Below are positions 24,686 to 31,535 of a stretch of 64,000 bases of DNA, in pieces. A model generated the notes under the pieces. That model was not told the DNA's origin, ran no database searches, and saw only the letters and a program-made list of their open reading frames with translations. A program made the position numbers and the translations under genes. The stretch covers positions 1 through 64,000 of the forward strand of contig NZ_JASZYK010000016.1 in NCBI RefSeq assembly GCF_030317035.1, read 5' to 3'. Source of the DNA: Variovorax sp. J22G73. GTDB taxonomy: Bacteria > Pseudomonadota > Gammaproteobacteria > Burkholderiales > Burkholderiaceae_C. The first letter of the stretch is position 1. Every line of letters begins with the position of its first letter.

Positions 24686-25459
24686 ATGACCGCTTCCCAC
24701 CTCACCCTCATCACCGGCGCCTCGCGCGGCCTGGGCCAGGCCATGGCCGAACAGCTGCTGCAGGCCGGCCACGTGGTGCTGGGCATTTCGCGCAAGCAGA
24801 ACCCCGAGCTCGCGGCGCTGGCCGGCAAGGCCGAGGCCGCCGGCGCCGAGCTCACGCAATGGGAGCAGGACCTGTCCGACCCCGTGGCCGCCGCGGCGCG
24901 CCTGTCGGACTGGCTGAAGACGCTGGACGGCCAGCGCTTCGACAGCGTCACGCTCATCAACAACGCCGGCACCGTGGGCAACCCCGCGCCCCTGTCGGGC
25001 GCGGTGGCCGCCGAGCTGTCGCTGGCGCTGCGCATCGGGCTGGAGGCGCCGATGTTGCTGACCTCCGCGTTCCTGGGTGCCACGCGCGAATGGCGCGGCG
25101 CGCGCAAGGTGCTGAACATCTCGTCGGGCCTGGGCCGCAACGCCATGGGCAGCCAGGCGCCGTACTGCGGCGCCAAGGCCGGCATGGACCACTTCTCGCG
25201 TGCCGTGGCGCTCGAGGAGGCGCAAGCGCCGAACGGCGCGCGCATCGTCTCGCTGGCGCCGGGCGTGATCGACACCGACATGCAGGTGCAGCTGCGCGGC
25301 GCCTCGGCCGAGAAGTTTCCGGACCGCACGCGCTTCGAGAAGATGAAGAACGAAGGCATGCTCGACAGCCCCGCCACGGCCGCGGCCAAGGTGCTGAAGT
25401 ACCTGGCGCGCGAAGACTTCGGCGCGAACCCCGTGGCCGACGTGCGCGACCCGGCCTGA
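24686..25459 (+). CDS. Short-chain dehydrogenase/reductase (SDR)
   Basis: 257-aa classical SDR. The nucleotide-binding TGASRGLG is at 10-17, NNAG at 92-95, and the catalytic Ser146/Tyr160/Lys164 set is in NISSG and YCGAK. VSLAPGVIDTDM is the usual post-active-site loop. TGASRGLG with an Arg-Lys after strand two favours NADP(H). Third gene of the CRP-family regulator operon, 65 bp after the 156-aa gene. It resembles sepiapterin-reductase-like SDRs (ADRP/benzil reductase style), but the substrate is not evident. Confidence 0.88.
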   Translation: MTASHLTLITGASRGLGQAMAEQLLQAGHVVLGISRKQNPELAALAGKAEAAGAELTQWEQDLSDPVAAAARLSDWLKTLDGQRFDSVTLINNAGTVGNPAPLSGAVAAELSLALRIGLEAPMLLTSAFLGATREWRGARKVLNISSGLGRNAMGSQAPYCGAKAGMDHFSRAVALEEAQAPNGARIVSLAPGVIDTDMQVQLRGASAEKFPDRTRFEKMKNEGMLDSPATAAAKVLKYLAREDFGANPVADVRDPA

Positions 25460-25492
25460 ACGGCACCCTCACGCAAGAAACGGCAGCACACC

Positions 25493-25750
25493 ATGGCCAC
25501 CGCCAAGTCGATAGACACCAACGACTACAAGCTCTTTCCGTCGCCGCGGAACGTGCACCGCGTCATCTTCGAGCACCAGGTCTTCGTGCCGTACCCGTAC
25601 GCGCTGATCGTGATGGACGAGTTCTATTTCAAGGGCCGCTTCAGCCTGTTTTCTGCGTGCAGGATGAGCGACGGAAAGATGGGGCAGGTGGCGACGTTCG
25701 AGCTGGAGACGGACGTGGATATCTTCAATACGAAGTTCGTGCCGGACTGA
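25493..25750 (+). CDS. 85-aa protein of unknown function
   Basis: Small soluble-looking protein rich in aromatics (YKLFPSPRNVHRVIFEHQVFVPYPYALIVMDEFYF region). No signal peptide, no recognised motif. It follows the SDR gene by 33 bp in the same direction and probably ends that operon; a REP-like hairpin pair lies just after its stop. Confidence 0.6.
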   Translation: MATAKSIDTNDYKLFPSPRNVHRVIFEHQVFVPYPYALIVMDEFYFKGRFSLFSACRMSDGKMGQVATFELETDVDIFNTKFVPD

Positions 25751-25770
25751 GTGCAGCCTTCGTGGGCTTG

Positions 25771-25880
25771 TCCCCTCTCCCCCTGGGGAGAGGGTCAGGG
25801 TGAGGGCCGGCGGCCCGACAACATCGCGCAGTCTTCATTGCCGCCACCCTCACCCCAGCCCTCTCCCCGAGGGGAGAGGG
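25771..25880. repeat. REP-like double hairpin between convergent genes
   Basis: Two hairpins with identical stems CCCTCTCCCC/GGGGAGAGGG, at 25773-25794 (CT loop) and 25859-25880 (GA loop), are arranged in opposite orientation. Their flanks (AGGGTGAGG... and ...CCACCCTCACCCC) are also complementary, so the whole element can fold as one long stem. This is the layout of bacterial interspersed palindromic elements and may act as a bidirectional terminator. Confidence 0.85.
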
Positions 25881-25919
25881 AGCAAGAGCCGCGGTTCGCA
25901 CGCGCGCGCTCTCGGACGA

Positions 25920-26972
25920 TCACTTCTGCATCGCAAACCGGTCACGCTGCGCCTGCGCGCATTCCCCCATCACATTCAACGCCCGCTCCACCGTCGGCGT
26001 CCCCAGCACGAACGGGTTCGCCCCCGCCGGCTGCTGCCGCAGCGCCGCCAGCTTGGCCTGCGACCCATCGAAGCCCGAGTGGTTCGACACCAGCACGTCG
26101 ATCTTCTGCGCCTGCGCCAGCGTGCCCATGCGCCGCGTGGCGTCGATGTAGCTGCCCAGGCGCGGCACGTTGTTGCCGAAGTTGAACGACGTGCCGCCCC
26201 ACAGCATGGCGCGGTGCACCTGCCCGCCCGCGCGCACGTCGAACACCGGCGAGAGCGTGCCCATGGTGTGTCCCGGCGTGAGGTACAGCGTGACGGTGGT
26301 GTCGCCCAGCGTGAGGCGGTCGCCATCTTTCACCGACAGGTCGCGCGGGCCGCGCTTGGGGGGCGCGCCCCAGATCGGCGTGGCGAACTCCAGCCGGGTC
26401 TCGGTCATCGTCCAGTCGGCCTCGCTCATGACCACGCGCGCGCCGTATTTCTGCGCGAGGTAGGGCACGCCGCCGTAGTGGTCGCCGTGGCCGTGCGTGA
26501 CCACCACGTACTTGATCTGCGCCGGGTCCAGGCCCAGCTTGCGCATGCCGCCCTCGATGAGCGCGGCCGCCTCCACCTGGTTGTTCAGCGCATCGATGAG
26601 GATGATGCCGTCCGAGGTCTTCAGCGCCCAGGCGCTCACCCAGTCGGCGCCCACGAAGTAGAGGTTGTCGAAGGCCTTGCCGGGCGGCGGCGCGGGCTTG
26701 TCGATGAGCGCGGTAAGGCTCCTGTCGAGCTCGGCCTGCGCCGGCCGCGTGGAGGGGGCGGGCTTGCACAGCGCGAGCAGGGCGCCGAGGTCGCTGCCGG
26801 CGTAGCGCGTGGCGGCGGCGACGTGCGATGCGACCGAAGCATCGCTGGGCGCGGAAGCGCCCGCAACCGGCGCCTGCGCGCAGCCTTGAATGAACGCGGC
26901 CACCGCGGCCAGCGCGGCGGTCTTCAGAAGCGCGTGCGAAGAATGGAAAGTACGGGAAGGCGAAAGAACCAT
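25920..26972 (-). CDS. Exported MBL-fold hydrolase, subclass-B3-like
   Basis: 350 aa. N-terminal hydrophobic segment ends near IQGC (Cys31), so it is secreted or possibly a lipoprotein, though IQGC is a poor lipobox. The zinc ligands are present: HGHGDH (His160, His162, Asp164, His165), the His of LTPGHTMG and the His of SNHSG, the arrangement of subclass B3 enzymes. Beta-lactam hydrolysis cannot be claimed; many such proteins are general hydrolases. I prefer ATG 26972 because GGAG lies 6 nt upstream. ATG 26984 is the alternative. That Shine-Dalgarno is inside a 10-bp inverted repeat (26974-27014). Confidence 0.85.
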   Translation of the reverse strand: MVLSPSRTFHSSHALLKTAALAAVAAFIQGCAQAPVAGASAPSDASVASHVAAATRYAGSDLGALLALCKPAPSTRPAQAELDRSLTALIDKPAPPPGKAFDNLYFVGADWVSAWALKTSDGIILIDALNNQVEAAALIEGGMRKLGLDPAQIKYVVVTHGHGDHYGGVPYLAQKYGARVVMSEADWTMTETRLEFATPIWGAPPKRGPRDLSVKDGDRLTLGDTTVTLYLTPGHTMGTLSPVFDVRAGGQVHRAMLWGGTSFNFGNNVPRLGSYIDATRRMGTLAQAQKIDVLVSNHSGFDGSQAKLAALRQQPAGANPFVLGTPTVERALNVMGECAQAQRDRFAMQK

Positions 26973-26973
26973 C

Positions 26974-27014
26974 GGTGTCTCCATGCCGTCGGTGCGGCTT
27001 GTTCTGGAGACACC
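26974..27014 (-). promoter_or_regulatory. Inverted repeat covering the MBL gene's Shine-Dalgarno
   Basis: GGTGTCTCCA (26974-26983) and TGGAGACACC (27005-27014) are perfect 10-bp complements separated by 21 nt. In the mRNA this stem would bury the GGAG that serves ATG 26972. It could equally be a DNA operator. Confidence 0.45.
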
Positions 27015-27032
27015 ATTCTGCGGCGCGGGGCG

Positions 27033-28028
27033 TTATTCGATTGTCGCGCCCGAGGCTTGCACGATGCCCTTCCACTTCTCGTAGTCGGTCTTCAGCAGCG
27101 CGCCGAACTTCTCGGGCGTCATGCTCTGCGGCTCCGCGCCCTGGGCAATGATGGCCGCCTGCATCTCGGGCGTGGCCAACAGCTTGTTGATCTCTGCGTT
27201 CAGCGTGGCGACCACGTCCTTGGGCGTCTTGGCCGGCACGAACACGCCGTACCAGGTGCTCACGTCGAAGTCCTTGTAGCCGAGCTCGGCCACGGTGGGC
27301 GTGTCGGGCAGCGAGGTGCTGCGCTTGGCCGAGGTGACGGCCAGCGGACGCAGCTTGCCCGCCTTGATCTGCGCCATGGCCGAGGGCACCGACGACACCA
27401 TCAGGTCGACGTTGCCCGCCAGCACGTCCATCATGGCCGCGTTGGAGCCCTTGTAGGGCACGTGGCGCATCTTGATCTTGGCGGCGCTGTTGAAGATCTC
27501 GCCGGCCAGGTGGATGGTGGTGCCGTTGCCGGGCGAGCCGTAGGTGATGGTGTCGGGCGCGGCGCGCGCGGCCTTCACCACGTCGTCCAGCGACTTGAAC
27601 TTGGAGTTGGCCTGCGTGACGATCACCACCGGCGTGTAGGCCACGTGGGCCACGGCGGTCAGGTCCTTCACCGGGTTGTAGCTCAGGTTCTTGTAGAGCC
27701 AGGGCGCGACGACCATGTTGTCCTTCTGGCCCATCACGATGTCGTAGCCCGTGGGCGCCGAGCGCGCCGCCTCGGCGATGCCGATGGTGCCGCCGGCGCC
27801 GGCGCGGTTGTCGGGCACCACGGTCCAGTGGACGGTCTCGGTGAGCTTCTGGGCCACCAGGCGCGCCAGGATGTCGGTGCCGCCGCCGGGCGGGAAGGGC
27901 ACGATCATGCGGATGGGCTTGGCCGGGTAGGCCGCGCCCTGGGCGTGGGCGGTGGCCGTGAGGGCGAGCGAGAACGTGAGAGGAAGGGCCAATGCGATGG
28001 CCAGCGTGCCGAGGTGTCTGCGGATCAT
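27033..28028 (-). CDS. Bug/TctC-family periplasmic solute-binding protein
   Basis: 331 aa, signal peptide ending AHA-Q (about residue 29). Family motifs: IRMIVPFPPGGGTDILARLVAQ, VVPDNRAGAGGTIGIAEAA, YGSPGNGTTIHLAGEIF and VPYKGSNAAMMDVLAGNVDLM. It is an extracytoplasmic receptor for carboxylates or related compounds. No TctAB is adjacent. It is upstream of and co-oriented with the MBL gene, with 61 bp between its stop and that gene's preferred start, so the two could be cotranscribed. Only about 52% similar in style to the Bug protein at 9372 by eye, so not a recent duplicate. Confidence 0.9.
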   Translation of the reverse strand: MIRRHLGTLAIALALPLTFSLALTATAHAQGAAYPAKPIRMIVPFPPGGGTDILARLVAQKLTETVHWTVVPDNRAGAGGTIGIAEAARSAPTGYDIVMGQKDNMVVAPWLYKNLSYNPVKDLTAVAHVAYTPVVIVTQANSKFKSLDDVVKAARAAPDTITYGSPGNGTTIHLAGEIFNSAAKIKMRHVPYKGSNAAMMDVLAGNVDLMVSSVPSAMAQIKAGKLRPLAVTSAKRSTSLPDTPTVAELGYKDFDVSTWYGVFVPAKTPKDVVATLNAEINKLLATPEMQAAIIAQGAEPQSMTPEKFGALLKTDYEKWKGIVQASGATIE

Positions 28029-28226
28029 GGGTTGTCTCTTTGTAGGGGGCGGTTCGCTCGTGCAGTGGTCGTCTTCACTGCACCGGGGGTGCAGTGTGCC
28101 GCAAGGCGCGCCAAGGGGTTTTCTTCATTCGAGATGGGGCCCGTATCGACACGCGGGGGCCGACACACGGCGGCATGGCGCTTTGACACGGTGCCTTGAC
28201 ACGGCGCCGCGCGAGGCAAATACTTC

Positions 28227-28236
28227 ACCGATCGGT
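28227..28236. promoter_or_regulatory. Palindrome ACCGATCGGT, candidate TetR-type operator
   Basis: A perfect 10-bp dyad 27 bp before the VOC gene start, inside a 235-bp divergent region. Many TetR-family operators have ACCGAxCGGT-like cores. No TetR gene is adjacent in this window. Confidence 0.35.
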
Positions 28237-28263
28237 TGAGTATTCTTGTCGAAGGAGACGCTC

Positions 28264-28641
28264 ATGCTCGCAAACATCGACGCGGTCGCCAACCTGGCGG
28301 TGAAAGACCTCGCCGTGGCCCGCCGCTTCTACGAAGACACGCTGGGCCTGGTGCAGCACAAGACGGAGGGCGACGAAGTCATCGTCTACCGCAGCGGCGG
28401 CACGCGCATCAACGTGTACCGCTCGCAGTTCGCGGGCACCAACCAGGCCACGGCCGTCACCTGGCAGGTCGACGGCGACCTCGAGCGCATCGTGGCGGCG
28501 CTGAAGGCCAAGGGCGTGCGTTTCGAGCACTACGACATGCCCGACACGCAACTGATCGGCGACGTCCATGTCATGGGAGACATGAAGGTCGCCTGGTTCA
28601 AGGACCCCGACGGGAACATCCTGAACCTGATCAACGGCTGA
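28264..28641 (+). CDS. VOC-family (glyoxalase/bleomycin-resistance-like) protein
   Basis: 125 aa, one vicinal-oxygen-chelate domain with two beta-alpha-beta-beta-beta modules. AVKDLAVARRFYEDTLGL opens it, and MKVAWFKDPDGNILNLIN closes it, as in lactoylglutathione-lyase-like proteins. The N-terminal His of many glyoxalase I enzymes is replaced (NLAV), so glyoxalase I activity is doubtful. ATG 28264 has GAAGGAG at 28251. A candidate operator lies at 28227-28236. It converges with sodB, 29 bp apart. Confidence 0.85.
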   Translation: MLANIDAVANLAVKDLAVARRFYEDTLGLVQHKTEGDEVIVYRSGGTRINVYRSQFAGTNQATAVTWQVDGDLERIVAALKAKGVRFEHYDMPDTQLIGDVHVMGDMKVAWFKDPDGNILNLING

Positions 28642-28677
28642 TCGGCCGTCGACCGGTTGCCGCAGGTCGATCAGCCG
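28635..28677. terminator. Inverted repeat spanning both convergent stop codons
   Basis: CGGCTGATC (28635-28643) and GATCAGCCG (28669-28677) pair. The VOC TGA and the sodB TGA each lie inside an arm. No T-run follows, so a bidirectional hairpin terminator is plausible but not certain. Confidence 0.4.
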
Positions 28678-29252
28678 AAGTTCTTGGCCGCGAAGTCCCA
28701 GTTGGCCAGCTTGGCCAGGAAGGTCTCGACGAACTTCGGGCGCAGGTTGCGGTAGTCGATGTAGTAGGCGTGCTCCCAGACGTCCACGGTCAGCAGCGCG
28801 GTGTCTTCGGTGGTCAGCGGCGTGCCGGCGGCGCCGGTGTTCACGATGTCCACAGAACCGTCGGCCTTCTTCACCAGCCACGTCCAGCCCGAGCCGAAGT
28901 TGCCCACGGCCGACTTCACGAAGGCTTCCTTGAACGCGTCGTAGCTGCCCCACTTGGCATCGATGGCCTTGGCCAGCGCGCCGGTCGGTGCACCGCCGCC
29001 TTGCGGCTTCATGCAGTTCCAGAAGAAGGTGTGGTTCCAGATCTGGGCCGAGTTGTTGTAGATGCCGCCGCTCGACTTCTTGATGATCTCCTCGAGCGTC
29101 ATCGATTCGAACTCGGTGCCCTTCTGCAGGTTGTTGAGGTTCACCACATAGGCGTTGTGGTGCTTGCCGTAGTGGTACTCCAGGGTTTCCTGCGAGTACT
29201 CGGGTGCCAGTGCGTCGAGCGCGTAGGGCAGGGGTGGGAGCTTGTGTTCCAT
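28671..29252 (-). CDS. sodB: Iron superoxide dismutase
   Basis: 193-aa cytoplasmic enzyme dismutating superoxide. Metal ligands His27, His74, Asp157 and His161 sit in EYHYGKHHNAYV, WNHTFFWNC and DVWEHAYYID, one residue offset from E. coli FeSOD. Gln70 in SAQIWNH is the Fe-type outer-sphere Gln, so iron is favoured over manganese. ATG 29252 has AAAGGAA upstream. It is 73 bp downstream of the SufR-like regulator and in the same direction as the RND pump genes, so it may be controlled by that regulator or form the end of that transcript. Confidence 0.97.
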   Translation of the reverse strand: MEHKLPPLPYALDALAPEYSQETLEYHYGKHHNAYVVNLNNLQKGTEFESMTLEEIIKKSSGGIYNNSAQIWNHTFFWNCMKPQGGGAPTGALAKAIDAKWGSYDAFKEAFVKSAVGNFGSGWTWLVKKADGSVDIVNTGAAGTPLTTEDTALLTVDVWEHAYYIDYRNLRPKFVETFLAKLANWDFAAKNFG

Positions 29253-29325
29253 CGTGGTTTCCTTTTGGGTTGTTGAAAAACAGGGAGAGAAAAAGTAAAG
29301 CGAAAAGGCGGGGGCCAAGTGCCGT

Positions 29326-30093
29326 TCAGGGCGCGCTCGCCTTCGGTTCGACCCGGTAAGCGCAGCGCCGCGCGCCCGCCAGCACGTGCTCGACGCGGCT
29401 CACGCTCACGTCGGGCCCCAGCACCTCGTCGAAGAGCTGAAGTTCGCTGCGGCAAAAGCCGGTGCAGGCCTGCGCCGCGGTGCAGATGGGGCAGTGGTTC
29501 TCGATGAAGAGAAAGCTCTGGCCTGGGTTTTCCTGGCCGTCCCCGTCTGCTTTGACCTCGGCCCTGACCTCGGCACTGAACTCGGTCCTGAACTCGGCCC
29601 TGAACTCGGCCATGTAGCCCTCGCGGCTGCGAATCTCCGCCAGCCGCTCCAGCCGCGTCTTCAGGCTGCGCGCGCCGCGCATGGCTTCCTTGTAGTTCGC
29701 GCGCATGACGGCCTCGCGCGCGCCGATGAGCTGGTCCATGCCTTTCTCGCCGAACACGCTGATGACGGCGCTGATCATCTGCACCGTCATCTCGGCGTGG
29801 GTGTCGGGAAAGCGCTTGTGGCCTTCGCCGGTGAGCCGCCAGATCTGCGTGGGCCGGCCGCGGCCGCTGGAGCGGCTCTCGGCGTCGACCAGGCCCTCGG
29901 CCTCCAGCTTGGCCATCTGCTGGCGCACCGCCTCCACGGTCACGTTCAGCACCTTGGCGATGTCGGGAATGCCGAGCGCGCCCCGCGTCTTGAGCGTGGA
30001 GAGGATGCGGTCTGCCGGCTGGTGCGGCATCCAGGCGGGCTTGGCATCTGGTGCGGACATGGCGAGTTCGGTCGTGGAGGAAAACAGGGCCAT
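29326..30093 (-). CDS. SufR-like HTH regulator with C-terminal Cys4 cluster
   Basis: 255 aa. A winged HTH (GALGIPDIAKVLNVTVEAVRQQMAKLE, ~40-70) with a GRGRPTQIWRLT wing is followed by a helical part and a C-terminal HCPICTAAQACTGFC segment. Those four Cys are positioned as in Fe-S-binding SufR-type regulators. A 12-bp tandem repeat inserts Glu-Phe-Arg-Ala-type residues before the cluster. ATG 30093 is two nt after the stop of the outer-membrane factor gene, so translation is probably coupled; ATG 30060 is an alternative. Placed between the RND pump and sodB, it is likely a redox or iron-sulfur sensor for one or both. Confidence 0.83.
   Translation of the reverse strand: MALFSSTTELAMSAPDAKPAWMPHQPADRILSTLKTRGALGIPDIAKVLNVTVEAVRQQMAKLEAEGLVDAESRSSGRGRPTQIWRLTGEGHKRFPDTHAEMTVQMISAVISVFGEKGMDQLIGAREAVMRANYKEAMRGARSLKTRLERLAEIRSREGYMAEFRAEFRTEFSAEVRAEVKADGDGQENPGQSFLFIENHCPICTAAQACTGFCRSELQLFDEVLGPDVSVSRVEHVLAGARRCAYRVEPKASAP
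29557..29616. repeat. 12-bp tandem repeat inside the SufR-like gene
   Basis: Four clear 12-bp units (29557-29604, consensus CTCGGCCCTGAA) and a degenerate fifth add about 16-20 residues with the period Glu-Phe-Arg-Ala. Frame is preserved. It lies just before the Cys cluster, so copy-number change would alter the spacing to the sensor domain. Confidence 0.8.
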
Positions 30094-30095
30094 TG

Positions 30096-31535
30096 TCAGG
30101 TGCTTGCGTCTCCCTTGGCATCGTGGGGTGCTTGCCAGCCGCCCCCCAGCGCCTTGTACAGCGCGACCAGGCTGGTGTACGAGGCCGTCTCGGCCTCGGC
30201 CACCGCGTCCTGCGCGCGCAGCAGGGTGCGCTGCGCGTCGAGCACGCTCAGGTACGGCGCGGCGCCTTCGCGGTAGCGCACCTCGGCCAGCTCGGCGGCG
30301 CGCGCGCTGCGTGCCGATGCCTCGGCCAGCCGCTGCAGGCGCAGCTGGTTCTGGCCGTAGCCGGTGAGCGCGCCTTCGACGTCTTCGATGGCGCGCAGCA
30401 CGGTCTGCTCGTACAGCGCGCGGTCGCCCTCGGCACGGGCCTCGGCGCCGCGCACGCGGGCCTTCACCGAACCCAGGCGCAGGGCCGGCCAGCTCACGCC
30501 CGGCGTCACGCTGAAGGCGCGGCTCGACGCGCTGCCCAGGTCCGCGCCGCGCAGCGCCACGAAGCCCAGGAAGCCGCCGATGTCGAAGCGCGGGTACAGC
30601 TCGGCCGTGACCGCGCCCACGTCGGCCGTGCTGGCCGCCAGCCCGCGCTCGGCGCGCAGCACGTCGGGGCGGCGGCGCAGCAGCTCGCCCAGGTCGCCGA
30701 TGGGCAAGCGCTTGTCGAGCACATGCAAGGCCCGCGGCTGCAGCATCGGCGCCATCTCCGCGGGGCGCAGGCCGGCCAGCACCGCGACGCGGTAGGCGGC
30801 CTGGCGGCGCGTGGTTTCCAGCGCGGGCAGCTGGCTCTCGGTGGTCGCCAGGTTGGCCTGCGCGCTGGCCAGGTCGCCTTCGAGCGCGCGGCCGGTGCGC
30901 ACCTGCGCCTCGGTCACGCGCAGGCTGCCGCGCAGGCTGTCGAGCGTGCGGCGCGTCACGGCCATGCGCTGCTCGGCGCCGCGCATCTCGTAGTAGTTGC
31001 GCGCCAGCTCGGCCACGGCCACGAGGCGCACCTGCGCCAGGTCGGCCGCGCTCGCCTCGGTGCGCGCGGTGGCGGCGTCGTCGAGCCGCCTCAGCCGGCC
31101 GAACAGGTCGATTTCCCACGAGGCGTCGAAGCCCGCGCGGCTGCTCTGCGACAGCGAACGCACATCGGGCTGCGCGGCGCTGTTGCCCTGGGCGATGCCG
31201 CGCGTCTTGCTCGCGCCCGCGGTCACCACCGGCAGCCGGTCGAGCTCGGCCTCGGCCTGCGTGGCGCGGGCCTCGAGCAGGCGGGCCTGCGCGATGCGGA
31301 TGTCGTGGTTGCCGGCCAGCGCGCGCTCGATGAGCGCGTCGAGCTGCGCATCGTCGAGCTGGCGCCACCAGTCGCGCTGCACCGCGTCGCTCGCGAACAG
31401 CGAGCGCTCGGGCGCCGAGATGGCGACCGGCGCTTCCACCGGCGCGGTGTAGGTCGGGCCGACCGCGCAGCCGGCGAGCACGAGCGCGCTCAGTGCGAAG
31501 GGCGTTGCAAGGGAAAAAAGCCGGTTCATGGTCAT
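30096..31535 (-). CDS. Outer-membrane efflux lipoprotein (NodT/OprM family)
   Basis: 479 aa. Signal peptide with lipobox LAGC (Cys about 24), then two OEP domains with the tell-tale DIRIAQARLLEARATQAEAELDRLPVV, WEIDLFGRLRRLDDAA and RRPDVLRAERGLAASTADVGAVTAELYPRFD. It forms the TolC-like trimeric outer-membrane duct of the pump. Its ATG at 31535 overlaps the RND gene stop by 4 nt; the ATG at 31529 is an alternative. Third gene of the MFP-RND-OMF operon. Confidence 0.94.
   Translation of the reverse strand: MTMNRLFSLATPFALSALVLAGCAVGPTYTAPVEAPVAISAPERSLFASDAVQRDWWRQLDDAQLDALIERALAGNHDIRIAQARLLEARATQAEAELDRLPVVTAGASKTRGIAQGNSAAQPDVRSLSQSSRAGFDASWEIDLFGRLRRLDDAATARTEASAADLAQVRLVAVAELARNYYEMRGAEQRMAVTRRTLDSLRGSLRVTEAQVRTGRALEGDLASAQANLATTESQLPALETTRRQAAYRVAVLAGLRPAEMAPMLQPRALHVLDKRLPIGDLGELLRRRPDVLRAERGLAASTADVGAVTAELYPRFDIGGFLGFVALRGADLGSASSRAFSVTPGVSWPALRLGSVKARVRGAEARAEGDRALYEQTVLRAIEDVEGALTGYGQNQLRLQRLAEASARSARAAELAEVRYREGAAPYLSVLDAQRTLLRAQDAVAEAETASYTSLVALYKALGGGWQAPHDAKGDAST

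Noticed and set aside
25920..26972. Reading the MBL-fold gene as an antibiotic resistance gene
   Set aside because: Zinc ligands alone do not establish beta-lactam hydrolysis, and many environmental B3-like proteins have other substrates.
25800..28199. A 799-codon plus-strand frame antisense to the MBL and Bug genes
   Set aside because: Composition artefact. The minus-strand products have clear motifs and signal peptides.
28264..28641. Calling the VOC gene a glyoxalase I
   Set aside because: The expected N-terminal metal His context is not present, so only the VOC fold is supported.
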